Source: Dipteronia dyeriana
Taxonomy: Eukaryota; Streptophyta; Magnoliopsida; Sapindales; Sapindaceae
Assembly (NCBI GenBank): GCA_032871835.1
Contig: CM065301.1
Span: 31,256,405-31,320,404, forward strand
Direction of reading: 5' to 3'
Length of the DNA: 64,000 nucleotides
This document shows, one piece after another, positions 1 to 12,245 of the stretch. The notes under the pieces were generated by a model. The model saw nothing but the letters and a program-made list of their open reading frames with translations. It did not search any database and was not told where the DNA came from. Every line of letters starts with the position of its first letter. Position 1 is the stretch's first letter. Made by a program: the position numbers and the translations under genes.

Positions 1-1865
1 TTGGTTTGGTTATATGGAGTAAGGTGTCTAGTTTTAAAAGAGTTTATTTTAATTATTTAAATGTTTTTCAAAACTGACCTTTTTATGGTCTTGTGACCAT
101 ATCTTTTTATACATTGATTCAAAATGAGTTTTGAAATATTTGTACAAACTAGACACCCATACCTTTCCAATGGTATATTATTCGTAATATTTTATGACCG
201 TTTGGATTGGTTTTAAAATCTTCAAAGTGACCACAAAAACAGGGCATCTCTGTTGTTGTCCGTTTCTGACCTTTGGTCACTCAAATAACCATAACGTTTT
301 CTACAAAAGTCCAAATCTGGTTTTATAAATTGGAGTACAAAGTAGACTTCCATACCTTTTCCAACGGTATATTATACGAAAGGTTTGGATGTCGTTTTGT
401 CTGGTTTTGGATTGCTCGAATCTCAATCTTTTGTGTTGTCACGGCTGCGCCGGTGCACAAGCGCACCTCATCAGCGCCCCTTGACAGTAGGTGTGCACTG
501 GTGTGGTGCTTGTCGACTAGTGTAGCTCACTAGCGCACTGAGTAAAATTCTTGGCATTTTCAAAACTATGTAGTTTTGTTCTAGGGCTCATATTTACATG
601 CCATATTCTTCCTCACTCATTTTTTAGAGCTTCAAAACCATTTTTTTAGTGTGAGAAAGTATTTTCTTTGAGAGAGAAGCTCCAAGAGTTAAAAACCCAT
701 CTCCATCTTGCATCATTCTTCATCATATGAGCATGGGTGTTCTTGATTTCATGACTAGGTAAGTAAGAACTTCATTGAACATCATCTATTGTTCTTCTTA
801 CTCTAGATTAGGTATTTATTATTTGATTAAATACCTAGACTCTACTTTATTGTATATATTTATGAGTCTTGATAACATGATTGGGTTTGTTTGTTGATAG
901 CTAACATTTATGACATATTTGCCATCTAGCTAATTAGGTCATGTTGATTGCATTTCATGATTGCATTTATTGACCATGCCATGTTTATTGACAACTTTTG
1001 TTGAAGTGGTTTTGTTTGATAACTAGATTATAATATTGCATATCCATATCTAGTTAAGTCTTTATGCATTGCATTTAGACATTATTGTTTATGCCTTATT
1101 GATTGCATTTATTGATTGCAAAATATTGCTCTTGATTATATGTTGTGACAACCTGTGTTGGTTGGACTTTTATTGACAATTAGGTTGCTAGAATCCTTTT
1201 GCATCTAATTGAGTCCTAATGTATGGGCATGTAGGCATTGTTTGATAACTAGGTTGTTGTATTGCATTATCTACACCTAGTTAAGCATTGTATGTTTGGT
1301 CTAACATTTTTTGCATTGAGCATTCATTGATTATTTCACTTAGACCATATACTCTTCATAGAGTCAAAGTTTTATGGCTTCTAGGTGAAGTTGCATGAGC
1401 AATTCAAGTCTTACAACCAAGGGTAGGCTGGCAAGCAATTGGTTGGGTATCCACTGTAAAAGGCCCGAGGGGTAAATAGGAGGTGCTCACGTCAAGAGTA
1501 GTGTATCAAGGGATATCACTAGGAACTGAACCAAGAGTGGTGAGTGGCGATGTCCATAGCATGAGGTTGTCGAGAGTGAGAGTCCGAGAATCACTTGAGG
1601 GTGTAACCTTCTTTCTCATATAGTGGATTTCTGTGATCGTGTGTGGCTAGCAGAATAGCTCATGGTTTTTCCCATTTGGAGGGTTTCCACGTAAACATCA
1701 AGTGTTATTTATATTTCCCCACTTTATACTTGATGTTGTATGTTTGTTTTATTTGGTGAATTTTGAATATTGACTAATCAAGAAAAATTGGTAATTAACA
1801 TGGTTAAAACCTATCCCCCCCCCCCTCTAGTTTAGTAGACACACGCGTTTATTAGGGAACTTTCA
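1..1865 (+). mobile_element. LTR-like repeat, family X, copy 1 (5' end outside window)
   Basis: This stretch aligns by eye with 58660-60113. Shared blocks include a segment around 'ggtcactcaaataaccataa' (near 274 and 58683), a 'ccaagggtgggttggcaag'-like block (near 1417 and 59675) and a 'gaaccaagagtggtgagtgg' block (near 1528 and 59782). The copies are clearly diverged. Copy 2 is followed by a primer-binding-site-like sequence, so both are read as LTRs. The far end holds a run of C's (about 1816) and stops at 1865, where family A LTR sequence begins abruptly. The segments near 140-230 and 320-410 also resemble each other, suggesting an internal duplication. No credible coding sequence is present; the short ORF near 273 is not supported. 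Confidence 0.5.
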
Positions 1866-4800
1866 AGCCCGTAAATGGATAAAAGTTTTAACTTGAAGAT
1901 AATCGGAGAGTCTATCTCAATCCTGAGATAAATTATGGACTTATGGTTGCAAGTGCAATCATTTGAGCTATCAATGAGTACGAATATATCGCATAGTCTA
2001 TCCTCGATAGTTTGGTGGTAATCATTTGTTAATCAATAGAGGACTTCATTTATAGATATGGACATCGTGGCTCCATTTATTAAATGAGGGTACAATATCA
2101 TCATATGGATGTTTTGAGGTATTGAATATTAAATCTTAACGTTAAGTTTTCAATAGTTTCTATTGAAATATGGCTTCCGGACAAGTCAAAATATCCAAGT
2201 TCAAAATGTGATCATATGAGTAAATATGGTAACTTGGAGAGCTATAGGCGGTCTATGAGCTCTTGGCAATTACCGATATTCTTCACGGGGATACACTTTC
2301 TCCGTTAAGATTGTCTAGGGTAAGAATGAACAGTATTAACTTATTCTATCTTTATTTAAGAGTTCAATTTTAATTCTTTAGTGGAATGACCTAAAATTAA
2401 TAGATCGAACCTAATTGAATAATTTGTTGGTTGTGATTGGGTTATGTCTATTGTTGCTTAAATTTAGATAGCCCGCCAATATCCCCAATCCATACGAACT
2501 TCCATACGAACTTGTATGGATCACTTGATATATTCTACCGGACCAATATATGGGTCCATCTAGAATTGTATTAAGGCATGTGGACGTGTTTCTTTTAGTA
2601 GGAATGAGTCTAGTTCACATGTTGACTTTTTATTTAGGTCTAATGGATTTAATAAAATAAAAAAAATAATATATATACTCATGTGTGGTCTTGAGCGGCA
2701 AGGCTAAGTATATTAGCTTAATATATTATTTTTTGTTTTATTATTTAATTAAATAGAAATTAATTAATGTATTAATTAGTTAATTGTTTAATTAAAAGTC
2801 AAAATCTTTTTCCTAGTAGGAGTAGGTCTCCTATTGTCATATTATTGTTGGTAATATGATAAGTATCCAATACTATATTTGATAAGTAGATAAATAATAT
2901 GAATTTATTTATTTAGTCAAATTAGGAAGTATTTGATTGCTATTAAAACTCTAATTGACAATTGGTCAAATTAGGAAGTTTTAATTCAGTCAAAATTAAT
3001 TATATTCAATAATTTGTTATTGAATAAATACACTATTTGAGTTGGATTAGGAGTCTTGGTGTAAAAAAGAATTTTTTTGGAAAAGGATTTTTGGTCACCA
3101 AGTAAATCCACCTAAGGAAAGGATTCTTGCCCTCCAAGTAAATCCTTCTTAGGAAAGGATTAGGTCTCCAAAACTAAATACATTAGGGGTCTTGGTGTAT
3201 AAAACAAATTCTCTTTTTAAGAGGGTTGAATCCAAATTTTGATAGGAGTCTTGGTGAAGTAGAAATCCTCTTTCTAGGAGGATTTTCTGCCACCTATATA
3301 TACTCCTATATATAATTTCGACCAAGCCCTAATTTTTTGTGTGAGAAGTTGTTTTTTATTTTTTTTTTACTGTTATAAAAAAAACTTCATCCAACTCATT
3401 GTGTGAAGAATTCAGCCAAGCATAGAGAAAAAAGGGAACGTTTTTGTTTTTGATAGTACACTAGTATCCTTTGCATCAAAAGGGTTTTGTGTGTTGGGAT
3501 TATGCTCGATTGCAAGAGTATAATAATGTATTTGACAATCTTTTCATATTAATAAAGTGATTTCTAGTGTAACAAATCTTATAGTATTTATAGTTTAATT
3601 ATTATATTTGTCAAAAGTAAATAATCATAAGGTCAAAAGACAATGAGAAAAGAAGAATTGTTCATACATCTAGATATGTATGAGGTAAACACAATTCTTT
3701 AGTTAGTCTTGCATAATATTCACAACTTAAGATAAAAGGTTATGCGTCTTTATCTTGTCAAAGTTGTAGATTCTTTAGCTAGCATTTGAGTGGGATCAAA
3801 TGTTTTATGATAAGTCTAAAATCATCAAAGTGGGTTGTCTTTGGGCAAAAGAATCTAGTGCACTGGGTGCATTGATTTAGATCACAATGAAATACTTTAT
3901 CTTGAACCGTCAACGGATAAAAGTTTTTCATTTGAAGACAATCGGAGAGTCAATCTCAGATAAAGGATGGATTTATGGTTATAAGTGCTATCATTTAAGC
4001 CATCAATGAGTACGATTATATAACATAGTCTATCCTCGATATTTTGGTGGTTTTCATTTGTTAATCGATAGAAGACTTCATTTATAGATATGGACATCGT
4101 GGCTCCATTTATTAAATGAGAGTAGAATATCATCATATGGATGTTTTGAGGTATTGGATATTAAATCTTAACGTTAAGTTTTCAATAGTGTCAATTGAAA
4201 CATGGCTTCTGGACAAGTCAAAATATCGAAGTTCAAAATGTGGTCATATGAGTAAATATGGTAACTTGGAGAGCTATAGGCGGTTTATGAGTTCTTGACG
4301 ATTACTAATATTCTTCACGATAATACACTTTCTCCTATAAGGTTTTCTAGGGTACGATTAAGAAATATTAACTTATTCTATCTTTATTTAAGACTGCAAT
4401 TTTAGTTCTTTAGTGGAATGAACTGAAATTAATAGATCGGATCTAAGTGAATCATTTGTTGATTGTGATTGGGTTATGTCTATTGGGGCTTAAATTTAGA
4501 TAGCTCGCCAAGAACCTTAATCCACACGAACTTGCATGGATTACTTGATATATTCTACCGGACCAATTTAGGGGTCCATCTATAATTGTATTAAGGCATG
4601 TGTACTTGTTTCTTTTTGTAAGAATGAGTTTGTTCACATGTGGACTTTTTGTTAAGGTCCAATGGATTAAATGAAATAATTAAAATAATATATTGGCCCA
4701 TATATATATATATATGTTGGGCGGCAATGCTATATAAAATAGCTTAATATATTGTTTTTTATTTATTATTTAATTAAATGGAAATTACTTAATTTATTGA

Positions 4801-5195
4801 TTAATTAATTATTTAATTAAAAGTCAAAATCTTTTTCCTAGTAGGAGTTGGTCTCCTAATATTATACTATTGTTGATAGTATAATTAATATTAAAGACTA
4901 TATTTGATAAGTAGATAAATAAAAAGAATTATTTATCTAATCAAATTAAGAAGTCTTTAATATGGTTACAAATACACTATTGAGTTGGATTAGGAGTCTT
5001 GGCGTAGGAAAGATTTTTTTTTTAAAAGGATTCTTGATCACCATGTAAATCTACCTAAGGATAGAACTCTTCTTTGAAAAGGATTCTTAACTACCAAATA
5101 AATCCACCTAAGGAAATGATTGTTGTCAACCAAGTAAATCCTTCTTAGGAAAGAATTTATAATCCTAGTAAATTTCAAGAGAAGAATTCAGCAAT

Positions 5196-5229
<34 letters not shown>

Positions 5230-6226
5230 GGAATTTCGGCCATGCACAAGGTTTTCCAAGAGAGAAGAATTCGGCCAGCCCTAGTTCCTTTTGGAGAGAA
5301 AATTCGCCTACCATAGAATTTTGAGGGAGAAGAAATTGTTTTTGCTCTAGACAAAATTCGATCAACTCTAAGCAATAATGTGAGATTCGGAAAAAGAAGA
5401 AAAGGAAGAAAGAACGTTTAGTTTTCGATATTACACTAGTAGCCTTTACATTAAAAGGTTTTGTGTACAACATCGAATCAAGGTTCACGGGAGTTTCAAT
5501 CAAAGTGATTGATAATTCACAAGTGACCTAACATTCTTTGTTTTCTTCTTGGAGGATTATCGTGACTAACAAAAGAAAAATATTTTATTTGTTTCCATCC
5601 TCAGGTATACAATTTAAAGAAAGGGAGCCCACAATCCTAGGTGATTCATGTTCGTGATTGGATTGGAAGATCTTACGAATTCAATTCGGTGCTTGTTCAA
5701 TCGTTATGAGAAAAAGGTACGCCACTTTTAATATACATCAATTAATCTAGAGTTAAGGTTCTTGTTATTTAAAAGGGAAAATTTTTATTTACACCAAAAC
5801 CCTAATTTTGAATTTTTTTTCACGCTTCCGCTGCGCCTATTTTTCCCTTCATTCTGTACAACATCGAATCAAGGTTCACGTGAGTTTCAATCAAATTGAT
5901 TGATAATTCACAAGTGACCGGACGTTCTTGGTTTTTCTCTTGGAGGATTATTGTGACTAACAAAGAAGAAGATTTTTTTTGTTTCCATCCTCAGGTATAC
6001 AATTTAAAGAAAGGGAGCCCACACTCCTAGGTGATTCACGTTCATGATTGGATAGGAAGATCTTACGGATTCAATTCAGCGCTAGTTCAACAGTCACGAG
6101 AAAAAGGTACGATACTTTTAATATACATCAATTAATCTAGGGTTAAGTTCTTTCTATTAAAAAGGGAAAAAAATTCAAATATACTAAACCCTAATTTTAT
6201 GCTTCCGTTGTGCGATATTCCCTACA
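1866..6226 (+). mobile_element. 5'-truncated LTR of family A, interrupted by nested LTR B
   Basis: Sequence 1866-3491 followed by 5857-6226 matches the solo LTR at 60590-63062 from about its position 395 to its end, finishing in CCTACA at 6226. The first 390-400 bases are missing at the junction with family X at 1865. TATA-like runs lie near 3293-3320, followed by a leader-like segment, consistent with a plus-oriented LTR promoter. The element is split at 3491/5852 by copy B. No target duplication can be tested because the 5' end is lost. There is no gag or pol, so this is an LTR remnant only. Confidence 0.7.
3492..5851 (+). mobile_element. Solo LTR of family A (copy B) nested in copy A
   Basis: This LTR runs from TGTTGGGATTATG at 3492 to ...CCCTTCA at 5851. 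It aligns along its length with the LTR at 60590-63062. It is flanked by TTGTG (3487-3491) and TTCTG (5852-5856), a five-base target duplication with one mismatch. Removing it restores copy A, where 'gggttttgtg' is followed by 'tacaacatcg'. Because of the nesting, the last 370-400 bases of the LTR appear twice in a row (about 5462-5851 and 5857-6226). An (AT)n run at about 5199-5226 sits at the TATA position. There is no internal region, so recombination between two LTRs probably removed the rest. Confidence 0.75.
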
Positions 6227-6860
6227 ATGAGTTCAAGTCTCTTCCACTACTCCAAAAACCCCCAAATTATTGTTGTTATAGATGTAATTCAACTAGAAGG
6301 CACGTCAACTAGAAATGCGAAAATATGGGATGCAGTAGTACCACGTAAGTAAAAGTCAACTAGTCAGTCGAAGGAGCTCTGGTTAGAGACACGTCATCAG
6401 GACAAGACACATCATAAAAAAAGTCAACGAAATGGGTTAGAGTCGTGCACACCTATATTGTCTATGATATTTCATAACAGACTGTATTAATATATACAGA
6501 TGTTAGATGCAATTTTAGTTTATAAAGTTTGTTAACTAAAAAAATTGATGCATATTTTTAGAAAAAAATTGATATTATAAAATCTATATGTATTGTTACT
6601 AAAAAAACATCTATATGCATTGTATTATATTTTTAAAAATAATATTAAATGTTTTTATTAATAATATATAATTCATGTTAGAAATTTCAAAAATATTTGA
6701 CAATTTTTTTTAAATACTTTATTAAAATTAAATAATTTTAGAATTATACTATTTTAATAAAATTTATTTTTATTTAAATTTAACATTTATTTTATTTAAA
6801 ACTAACTCGAATACTTAAATAACCATTATATTTAAAACTGCAATTATTATATTAGAATGA
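6227..6860. other. AT-rich intergenic stretch, nothing recognised
   Basis: No open reading frame, inverted repeat or known motif was found between the end of LTR A and the ATT microsatellite. The stretch becomes very AT-rich after about 6480. Confidence 0.6.

Positions 6861-6904
<44 letters not shown>
6861..6904. repeat. (ATT)n microsatellite
   Basis: About 14 uninterrupted ATT triplets are followed by a short ATC-rich tail. Confidence 0.9.
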
Positions 6905-6943
6905 CATCGCCATCATCATTATTACTATAAACAAATTTGTAAA

Positions 6944-8135
6944 AATGGTTTCCAAAACCGTGAAAGTGGTTCAAAGTCAATTGTTTTTTTTTAAAAAAAA
7001 ACCCTTTAAATGGTTACTAAAGCCTGCAAGTGGTTAAAAGTCAATTTTTCAAAAATCGTGAAATAGTTACCAAAGTTGTAAAAGTAGTTACCAAAGATGT
7101 GAAAATGGTTAAGTCAAATTTTCAAAAAACAATGAAATGGTTATCAAAGTCGTAAAAGTGGTTACCAGGACCGTAAATATGGTTACCAAATTCGTTAAAG
7201 TGGTTAACGGGACAGTAAAGGCAGTTACCAAAGCCATGAATGGTTATAGGTGAAATTTTAAAAATCTTAAAGTGGTTATTGGTGGCCGTAAAGGTGGTTA
7301 CCAAAGTCGTGAAAGTAGTTACAAGTCAAAATTTCAAATATCATAAAAGAGTTACCAATACCGTAAAAATAGTTATCGGAGCCGTAAAGCTAACTACCAA
7401 AACCGTCAAAGTGGTTACAAGTTAAAATTCTAAAAAAATGGTAAATTGGTTACCAAAGTCGTGAAATAGTTACCAAAGCCATGAAGGTTGTTACCAAAGT
7501 AGTAAAAAAAAGGTTGCCAAAGCCATAAATGTGGTTACCAAAGCCGTAAAAGTGGTTACAAGTCAAGATTTGAAAATTCATACAATGGTTTCCAAAGTGG
7601 TAAAAATGATTATTGGAGCCGTAAAGATTATTACCAAAGCCGTGAAAGTGGTTACGAATAAAAATTTGAAAAGTCGTGAAATTGTTATTAAAACCATAAA
7701 AATGGTTACTGGAGCCATAATGGTGGTTACTAAAACCGTGAAAGTGGTTACAAGTCAAAATTTGAAAAAACATAAATAGATTACCAGAACCATAAAAATG
7801 GTTACTAGAGCTGTAAAGATGGTTACCAAAGCCATGAAAGTGGTTACAAGTTAAAATTTCAAAAATCGTAAAATGTTTACCAATGTCATAATAATGGTTA
7901 CAGAGGCCATAAAAGTGGTTATCAATGTCATGAAAATGGTTACAAGTCAAAATTTTAAAAATCGTGAAATGGTTACTGGAACCGCAAATGTGGTTACCAA
8001 AACTGTGAAAGTGATTACAAGTTAACATTTCAAAAATTGTAAAATTGTTACCAAGGCGTAAAAATGGTTATCGGGGCCGTAAAGGTGGTTACCAAAGCCG
8101 TGAAAGTTGTCACGAGTCAAGATTTCAAAATTAAG
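6944..8135. repeat. Hierarchical minisatellite: 21-bp and 33-bp units in a 96-bp higher-order repeat
   Basis: The basic unit is about 21 bp, close to GTTACCAAAGCCGTAAAAGTG. Three such units alternate with a 33-bp variant carrying 'acaagtcaaaatttcaaaaa'. The 33-bp variant recurs at about 7317, 7413, 7554, 7650, 7746, 7842 and 7938. All spacings are exactly 96 except 7413 to 7554, which is 141. Edges are degenerate, with homopolymer runs near 6985. Because 21, 33 and 96 are multiples of three, long ORFs stay open on both strands (for example 7450-8028 on the minus strand). I treat these as by-products of the repeat rather than genes. Confidence 0.85.
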
Positions 8136-8828
8136 TGAAAAAATATGATTATTTAAGTTTTCTAAATTTAATATGATTATTTAATTTTGCAACTTATATT
8201 TTTAAGTTTTATTCATTATTAATATATTTTTTATTAATAATTAGGAAACAGCAAACCGGCTGTTCATGGTTTAAGTGGGGCCTATGCTTAAAGTCATAGT
8301 ATAAGTGGGTACTATATATATATATCTCATGATAGAATATTTATGTTGTTAGAGTAGTGACTTGCTTTTGGATGCTGTGATTGGTTGTACTTTGAATCGA
8401 CTTTGATGGAACGGTTAACCTCACAGCTATATTCATGGCCTTACATATATAGACATCCTGAAAAATTATGTAGTTGAGAAATTCTCCATTTACATTGTTT
8501 TGCATTATTTAACATCGATGTCACATGCATACACTTTTTGGCTTTGCTACCTTTTTGTGGAATTTGTTAATATTGTGTTGTTGATCATGTATTCATGTGT
8601 GTAACAGTTTCAAAGACCAAGGGGAATTTTGAGGATCACCTGACTGTTTTTGAATTCAATGTGTTCAGATTTAGGATTCTAGACTTGTTCTTTTTTCTTA
8701 TTTTAGGCATGCTCATGTTTGATTTTAAAATGGAGCTTTAACCCTTTACTATTAGATCCAAGATGTTGGTGCCATGTTTCTGGAGTTTGTTTGATTTTTA
8801 TATTTTTCATTTTTTTTTTCAACTACAG
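8136..8828. other. Unannotated sequence, possibly intronic to the IspH/HDR-like relic
   Basis: No ORF of note. The segment is T-rich and ends in a pyrimidine tract and 'caactacag' at 8828, which fits a 3' splice site directly before the HDR-like exon. It could therefore be intron of the decayed gene. An (AT)n run lies near 8312-8325. I recognise nothing else. Confidence 0.35.
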
Positions 8829-8862
8829 AGTAACACTCTGAAAATTTTCATGGCAGCAATTA
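8829..8862 (+). pseudogene. IspH/HDR-like exon relic, 5' piece
   Basis: This is the upstream fragment of a gene piece split by element 1. When joined across the target duplication AATTA to 20868 onward, the sequence reads into a segment resembling plant 4-hydroxy-3-methylbut-2-enyl diphosphate reductase (HDR, LytB/IspH), the last enzyme of the plastid MEP isoprenoid pathway. The piece itself is short and degenerate: it aligns loosely with the region before the 'LEDM' codons and has lost about 12-15 bases. A splice-acceptor-like CAG lies just before it, so the relic looks like genomic exon rather than a processed copy. Confidence 0.45.
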
Positions 8863-9755
8863 TGTCATATGTGAATTTTATCGCATGTACACGTCATCAA
8901 CAAAGAGTATAAAATACCAGGTGGATATCCGAATAGGCATTCAGAAAATATCCTACAAGACATCGCCGAAGGAGAAAAAACCCGAGTAAGCAGATGTTGA
9001 ATAAAACTTACTCAGGGTCAATCAACTACTCAGGATCAGTAAACGACACTCGGGACTAGTTAAATGACGCTTCCACTCAGGATCAAATGGTACTACTCGG
9101 GACCAGCAAGTATTGCTCTTACTCGGGGACAAACATGATGAAAATCAAATAAAAGCCCCAGTGCATAGCTCATGTGGATCAAGTCATCAGGATGCACGGA
9201 GATATCCATATAAAAAAGGAATCCCAATAAAAATATAATATTAAACAGGAAAGGTTCCCAATCAGGCAACAACTTTACTTCTTCAAAAAGACTACTCTTA
9301 CAAGGAAATAAAGCCCAAATCGGACTACATTACTAGAATTCCATTCAATGTCAATACAAGACTACAAAACAGGAAAGGAAACAATCAGCCTCAAACAAGT
9401 AAATAATTGTAACTAAATATAAAGATCTATTGCTTGTACAAAGCAGATTAGGGCTCTATAAACATATAAATAGACCCTTAATCTCGTCAAAAAAGAGATA
9501 TAGACAACAATCAGAGAAAAATACAGAGAGAAGAAAGAGAATTCGAGAGCTTGTAACATCAAAAATTCATAGTGCATTTTGGCTCGGTTGATCATTCAAC
9601 CACCCGTGGACTTTTCTCCCGTCATCGGAGTTTTACCACATAAAAAAATCGTCTTGTTTACTTTCTCCTCCTCTCTCTCTCTCTCTCTTTGAAATCACAG
9701 CAGAAATCCAATCTTCGTTGGTTTTTCTGATACAATCCAGAAATCAACGTCAACA
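8863..9755 (+). repeat. 5' LTR of element 1
   Basis: 893 bp, closely similar to 19984-20867 (884 bp). A (CT)n length difference near 9670-9690 accounts for most of the size gap. U3 carries several copies of an ACTCGGGA-like motif (about 8974-9125). A TATA-like stretch (ctataaacatataaatag, about 9454-9471) probably directs the element's transcript. Confidence 0.93.
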
Positions 9756-9756
9756 A

Positions 9757-9777
9757 TTGGCGCTAAAAGGAGGGGTC
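9757..9777 (+). other. Primer-binding site of element 1
   Basis: TTGGCGCTAAAAGGAGGGG starts two bases after the 5' LTR. The same position in element 2 has TTGGCGCTAGAAGGAGGGG. The leading TGG fits complementarity to a tRNA CCA end. I do not assign the tRNA species. Confidence 0.8.
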
Positions 9778-9802
9778 TGAACCTTCGATTTGATCAAAAG
9801 CG

Positions 9803-11395
9803 ATGGCAGGAAGCATAAGCAATTCTGGGGATGTTCAAAAATCTCCGGACAACTTCCATGTTGGCAGTAGCTCACGGGATATCACCGTAACAACGGAGAA
9901 CCAACCTACATTCCTGGTGGGGATCCAGCAAGTTCCTCCGACTAGTAGAGATCTAACATAGCGCTTCTAAGAGGTGTTGCAATAATTGATGGCAGATGCA
10001 GCAAAGGAAGGAGTTGATCTACTGGCTACGGAAGCACAAACTCCCAACCTCCCACCTACGAGGCTTTGTTCGGTAGTAGTAGGGCCATAAATAAATACAC
10101 CAGAAGTCGGAAGGAACCCTACTCCAATAAATCAGGCTGGACATGAAATACCTGAAGAGAAACGACCACGCCAAAGGCAGAACCAGCATCAGACAGCCCC
10201 GTGCTAGACACCACAAACATGACCGGCACCGAGATCTGTCGTCATCAGAAGACAACGATCAGCACTATCGCAAGCGTCACCATAAAATCATACGTGAAAC
10301 CCGGCATCAGAGTGAAGAACCAAAAAGAGGAATGACAATCACCCAGCGGTTCGACCATCTGGGAAGTCTGGTGGGAGGCAGAGACGTCGTAATCCAGAGC
10401 CTAACTCGAGAGGTCGAGAACTACAGACGTCAAATGGATGCACTGGTCAGACGTTATGGGTATAACGACTTATCTGATGAAGATTCTGACAGTCCATTCA
10501 CCAGGAAAATCTTACAGACCTCATTCCTAGAAAGGTTTAGGATGCCACACGTGGAGCAGATTAAGAAAGATACAGATCCAAATGAGCACTTGAGACGCTA
10601 TAAAAGTGCCATGGCTCAGTATACCCACAGTGATCCTTTGCTATGTCTCAACTTTCCACAAACTCTAGGAGATATAGGTTCAAGGTGGTTCTGGAGATTG
10701 CCCCCAGCAAGCATCAGAAATTTCAGTGAATTGAGCAGGAGCTTCTCAAGGCAATTCCTGAGTAATGTTCACAGGAAAAAGTCAGTGGCTCACCTTGCTC
10801 AAATAAAGCAAGGGAGAGATGAGTCACTAAAGAAATACCTAGGGAGATTCGGCCAAGCAGTATCAGAAATTGGCAGTGCAAACGATGAAGCAATAATCGC
10901 TGCATTCATCAACAACTTGCAGAATGGACAACTATCTTTTGATTTAAGAAGAGCCCGACTGACCAGATATGCTGGCATGATTGATGTGGCATGAGGATAT
11001 GCACTGGCCGAGGAAAAAGAGTTAGCCACGGGATGATGCTACATGCATGGGGGGAAACCCGAACAGAAGGACGCCGAGTCCAAGGTGCAGAACCAGAAGG
11101 GAAAACAGAAAGAAAATGGCAAAGAAAAGAGCAAAGACGGGGGTAATGAGCATAATACCGAGCAGACCACAGAAAAATACTGAGGTAGATACACAAACTA
11201 CACCCCTCTTCAGAAAAAACAGGAGGAAATCCTGGCCATTATGTAAACAAAGAATATGGTATAAGAGCCATGCCGTCAATCTCAGTTTGCTCGGGATACA
11301 ACCAAATATTACAGGTTCCACAAGGAAACCAGTCATGAGACTTCCAAGTGTTACCAGCTTTGAGATTACATAGAAACCCTCATTCGGGAAGGACA
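9803..11395 (+). pseudogene. gag: Element 1 gag, broken
   Basis: The structural gag polyprotein would form the virus-like particle. The ATG at 9803 opens a reading frame (MAGSISNSGD...) parallel to the intact start in element 2 (MAGSRSSSGN...). It has stops at about 9959 and 9968 and a frameshift near 10190. The best-preserved part is 10143-10994, which holds an arginine- and serine-rich segment followed by a typical retrotransposon gag core with 'FSRQFLSNVHRKKS' and 'QGRDESLKKYLGRF'. A single zinc knuckle near 11310-11360 has decayed: the first Cys is Tyr and the Gly is Ser, where element 2 keeps C-F-H-K-E-T-G-H-x4-C. Further stops separate it from protease. Confidence 0.88.
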
Positions 11396-11639
11396 TCTAC
11401 AGGATGTGATCTTGAAAAAGGATGAAAAATCAGAAGCAAAGAAAGAGATCAAGGCCGATCATAGCTCTGGTCGAAATCAAAGGGCCAGTCAAGAGGCCTA
11501 TCAAGTAATACATACGATCTTTGGAGGACCTTCCACTGGAAAAAGTAACCGAGAATAAACTCAGGAAATCAGAGATGCAGTAGAAGCAAGAAATATCTTT
11601 GATATAAACTCGGTCGAGCTAGACCCGAAAAGGATAAAG

Positions 11640-12245
11640 GAAGAATGTGACCCAATAATATTCACAGAAGCAGACTCACATGGCGTCGATGTTCGACCAA
11701 ATGACGCCTTGGTCATAAGTGCTCGGATCGGTCACCAGGAAGTCAGGAGAATCCTGATAGATAATGGAAGCTCATCAAACATTCTCAATGTAGCCGTTTA
11801 CGATCAACTCAGGTTAGACCGAAAAGACCTACAGCCCTTCCATACCACACTTAGAGGATTCGGAGGAGTTGAGGTCAGATCACTCGGGACGGTAAAGCTA
11901 CTTGTGAAGATTGGAGTGGCACCTTGCCAAAGAACTGTATTTCTCGATTTCTTGGTGGTAGACTTAGACAATTGGCCCTATAATTCACTATTGGGACGAC
12001 CAATCCTGAATAAAACTAAGGCCGTAACAACCACTTATGCCTTGATGATCAAATTCCCGACCGAACAGGGGGTCGTGGTAGTCAAGGGATCCCAAGAGAT
12101 GGCCCGAAGAGCTAACCTGCCAGTATACAAGGACAAGAACGAACAGGTTTGCACTATAACACAGCCGAGTCAGAACGAAAAGCCACTATCATTCGAATTC
12201 GATCCAATGGAAGAGCCGAATGAATCCAAAACTGAATCGGTCTAA
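11640..12245 (+). pseudogene. Element 1 aspartic protease
   Basis: The retropepsin-like protease would cleave the polyprotein. The frame from 11709 contains the active-site variant ILIDNGSSSNIL (DNGSS, at about 11750-11785), where retroviral proteases have DTG/DSG. The same DNGSS sequence occurs in element 2, so it is a family feature and not a mutation. Conserved 'RGFGGVEVRSLGT' and 'LLGRPILNKTKAV' follow. The ORF ends at TAA 12243-12245, before the linker to reverse transcriptase, where element 2 reads on. Confidence 0.85.

Noticed and set aside
5462..6226. Simple tandem duplication of about 390 bp
   Set aside because: The boundaries coincide with LTR ends and a target duplication, so nested LTRs explain it better.
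7450..8028. 192-codon minus-strand ORF with repeated NHFHGFGNH text
   Set aside because: It is produced by the 21/33/96-bp minisatellite, whose periods keep every frame open. No start context, promoter or known protein supports it.
11022..11396. Minus-strand ORFs over the element 1 gag end
   Set aside because: They are antisense shadows of a degenerate gag region. The true antisense gene lies near the 3' LTR.
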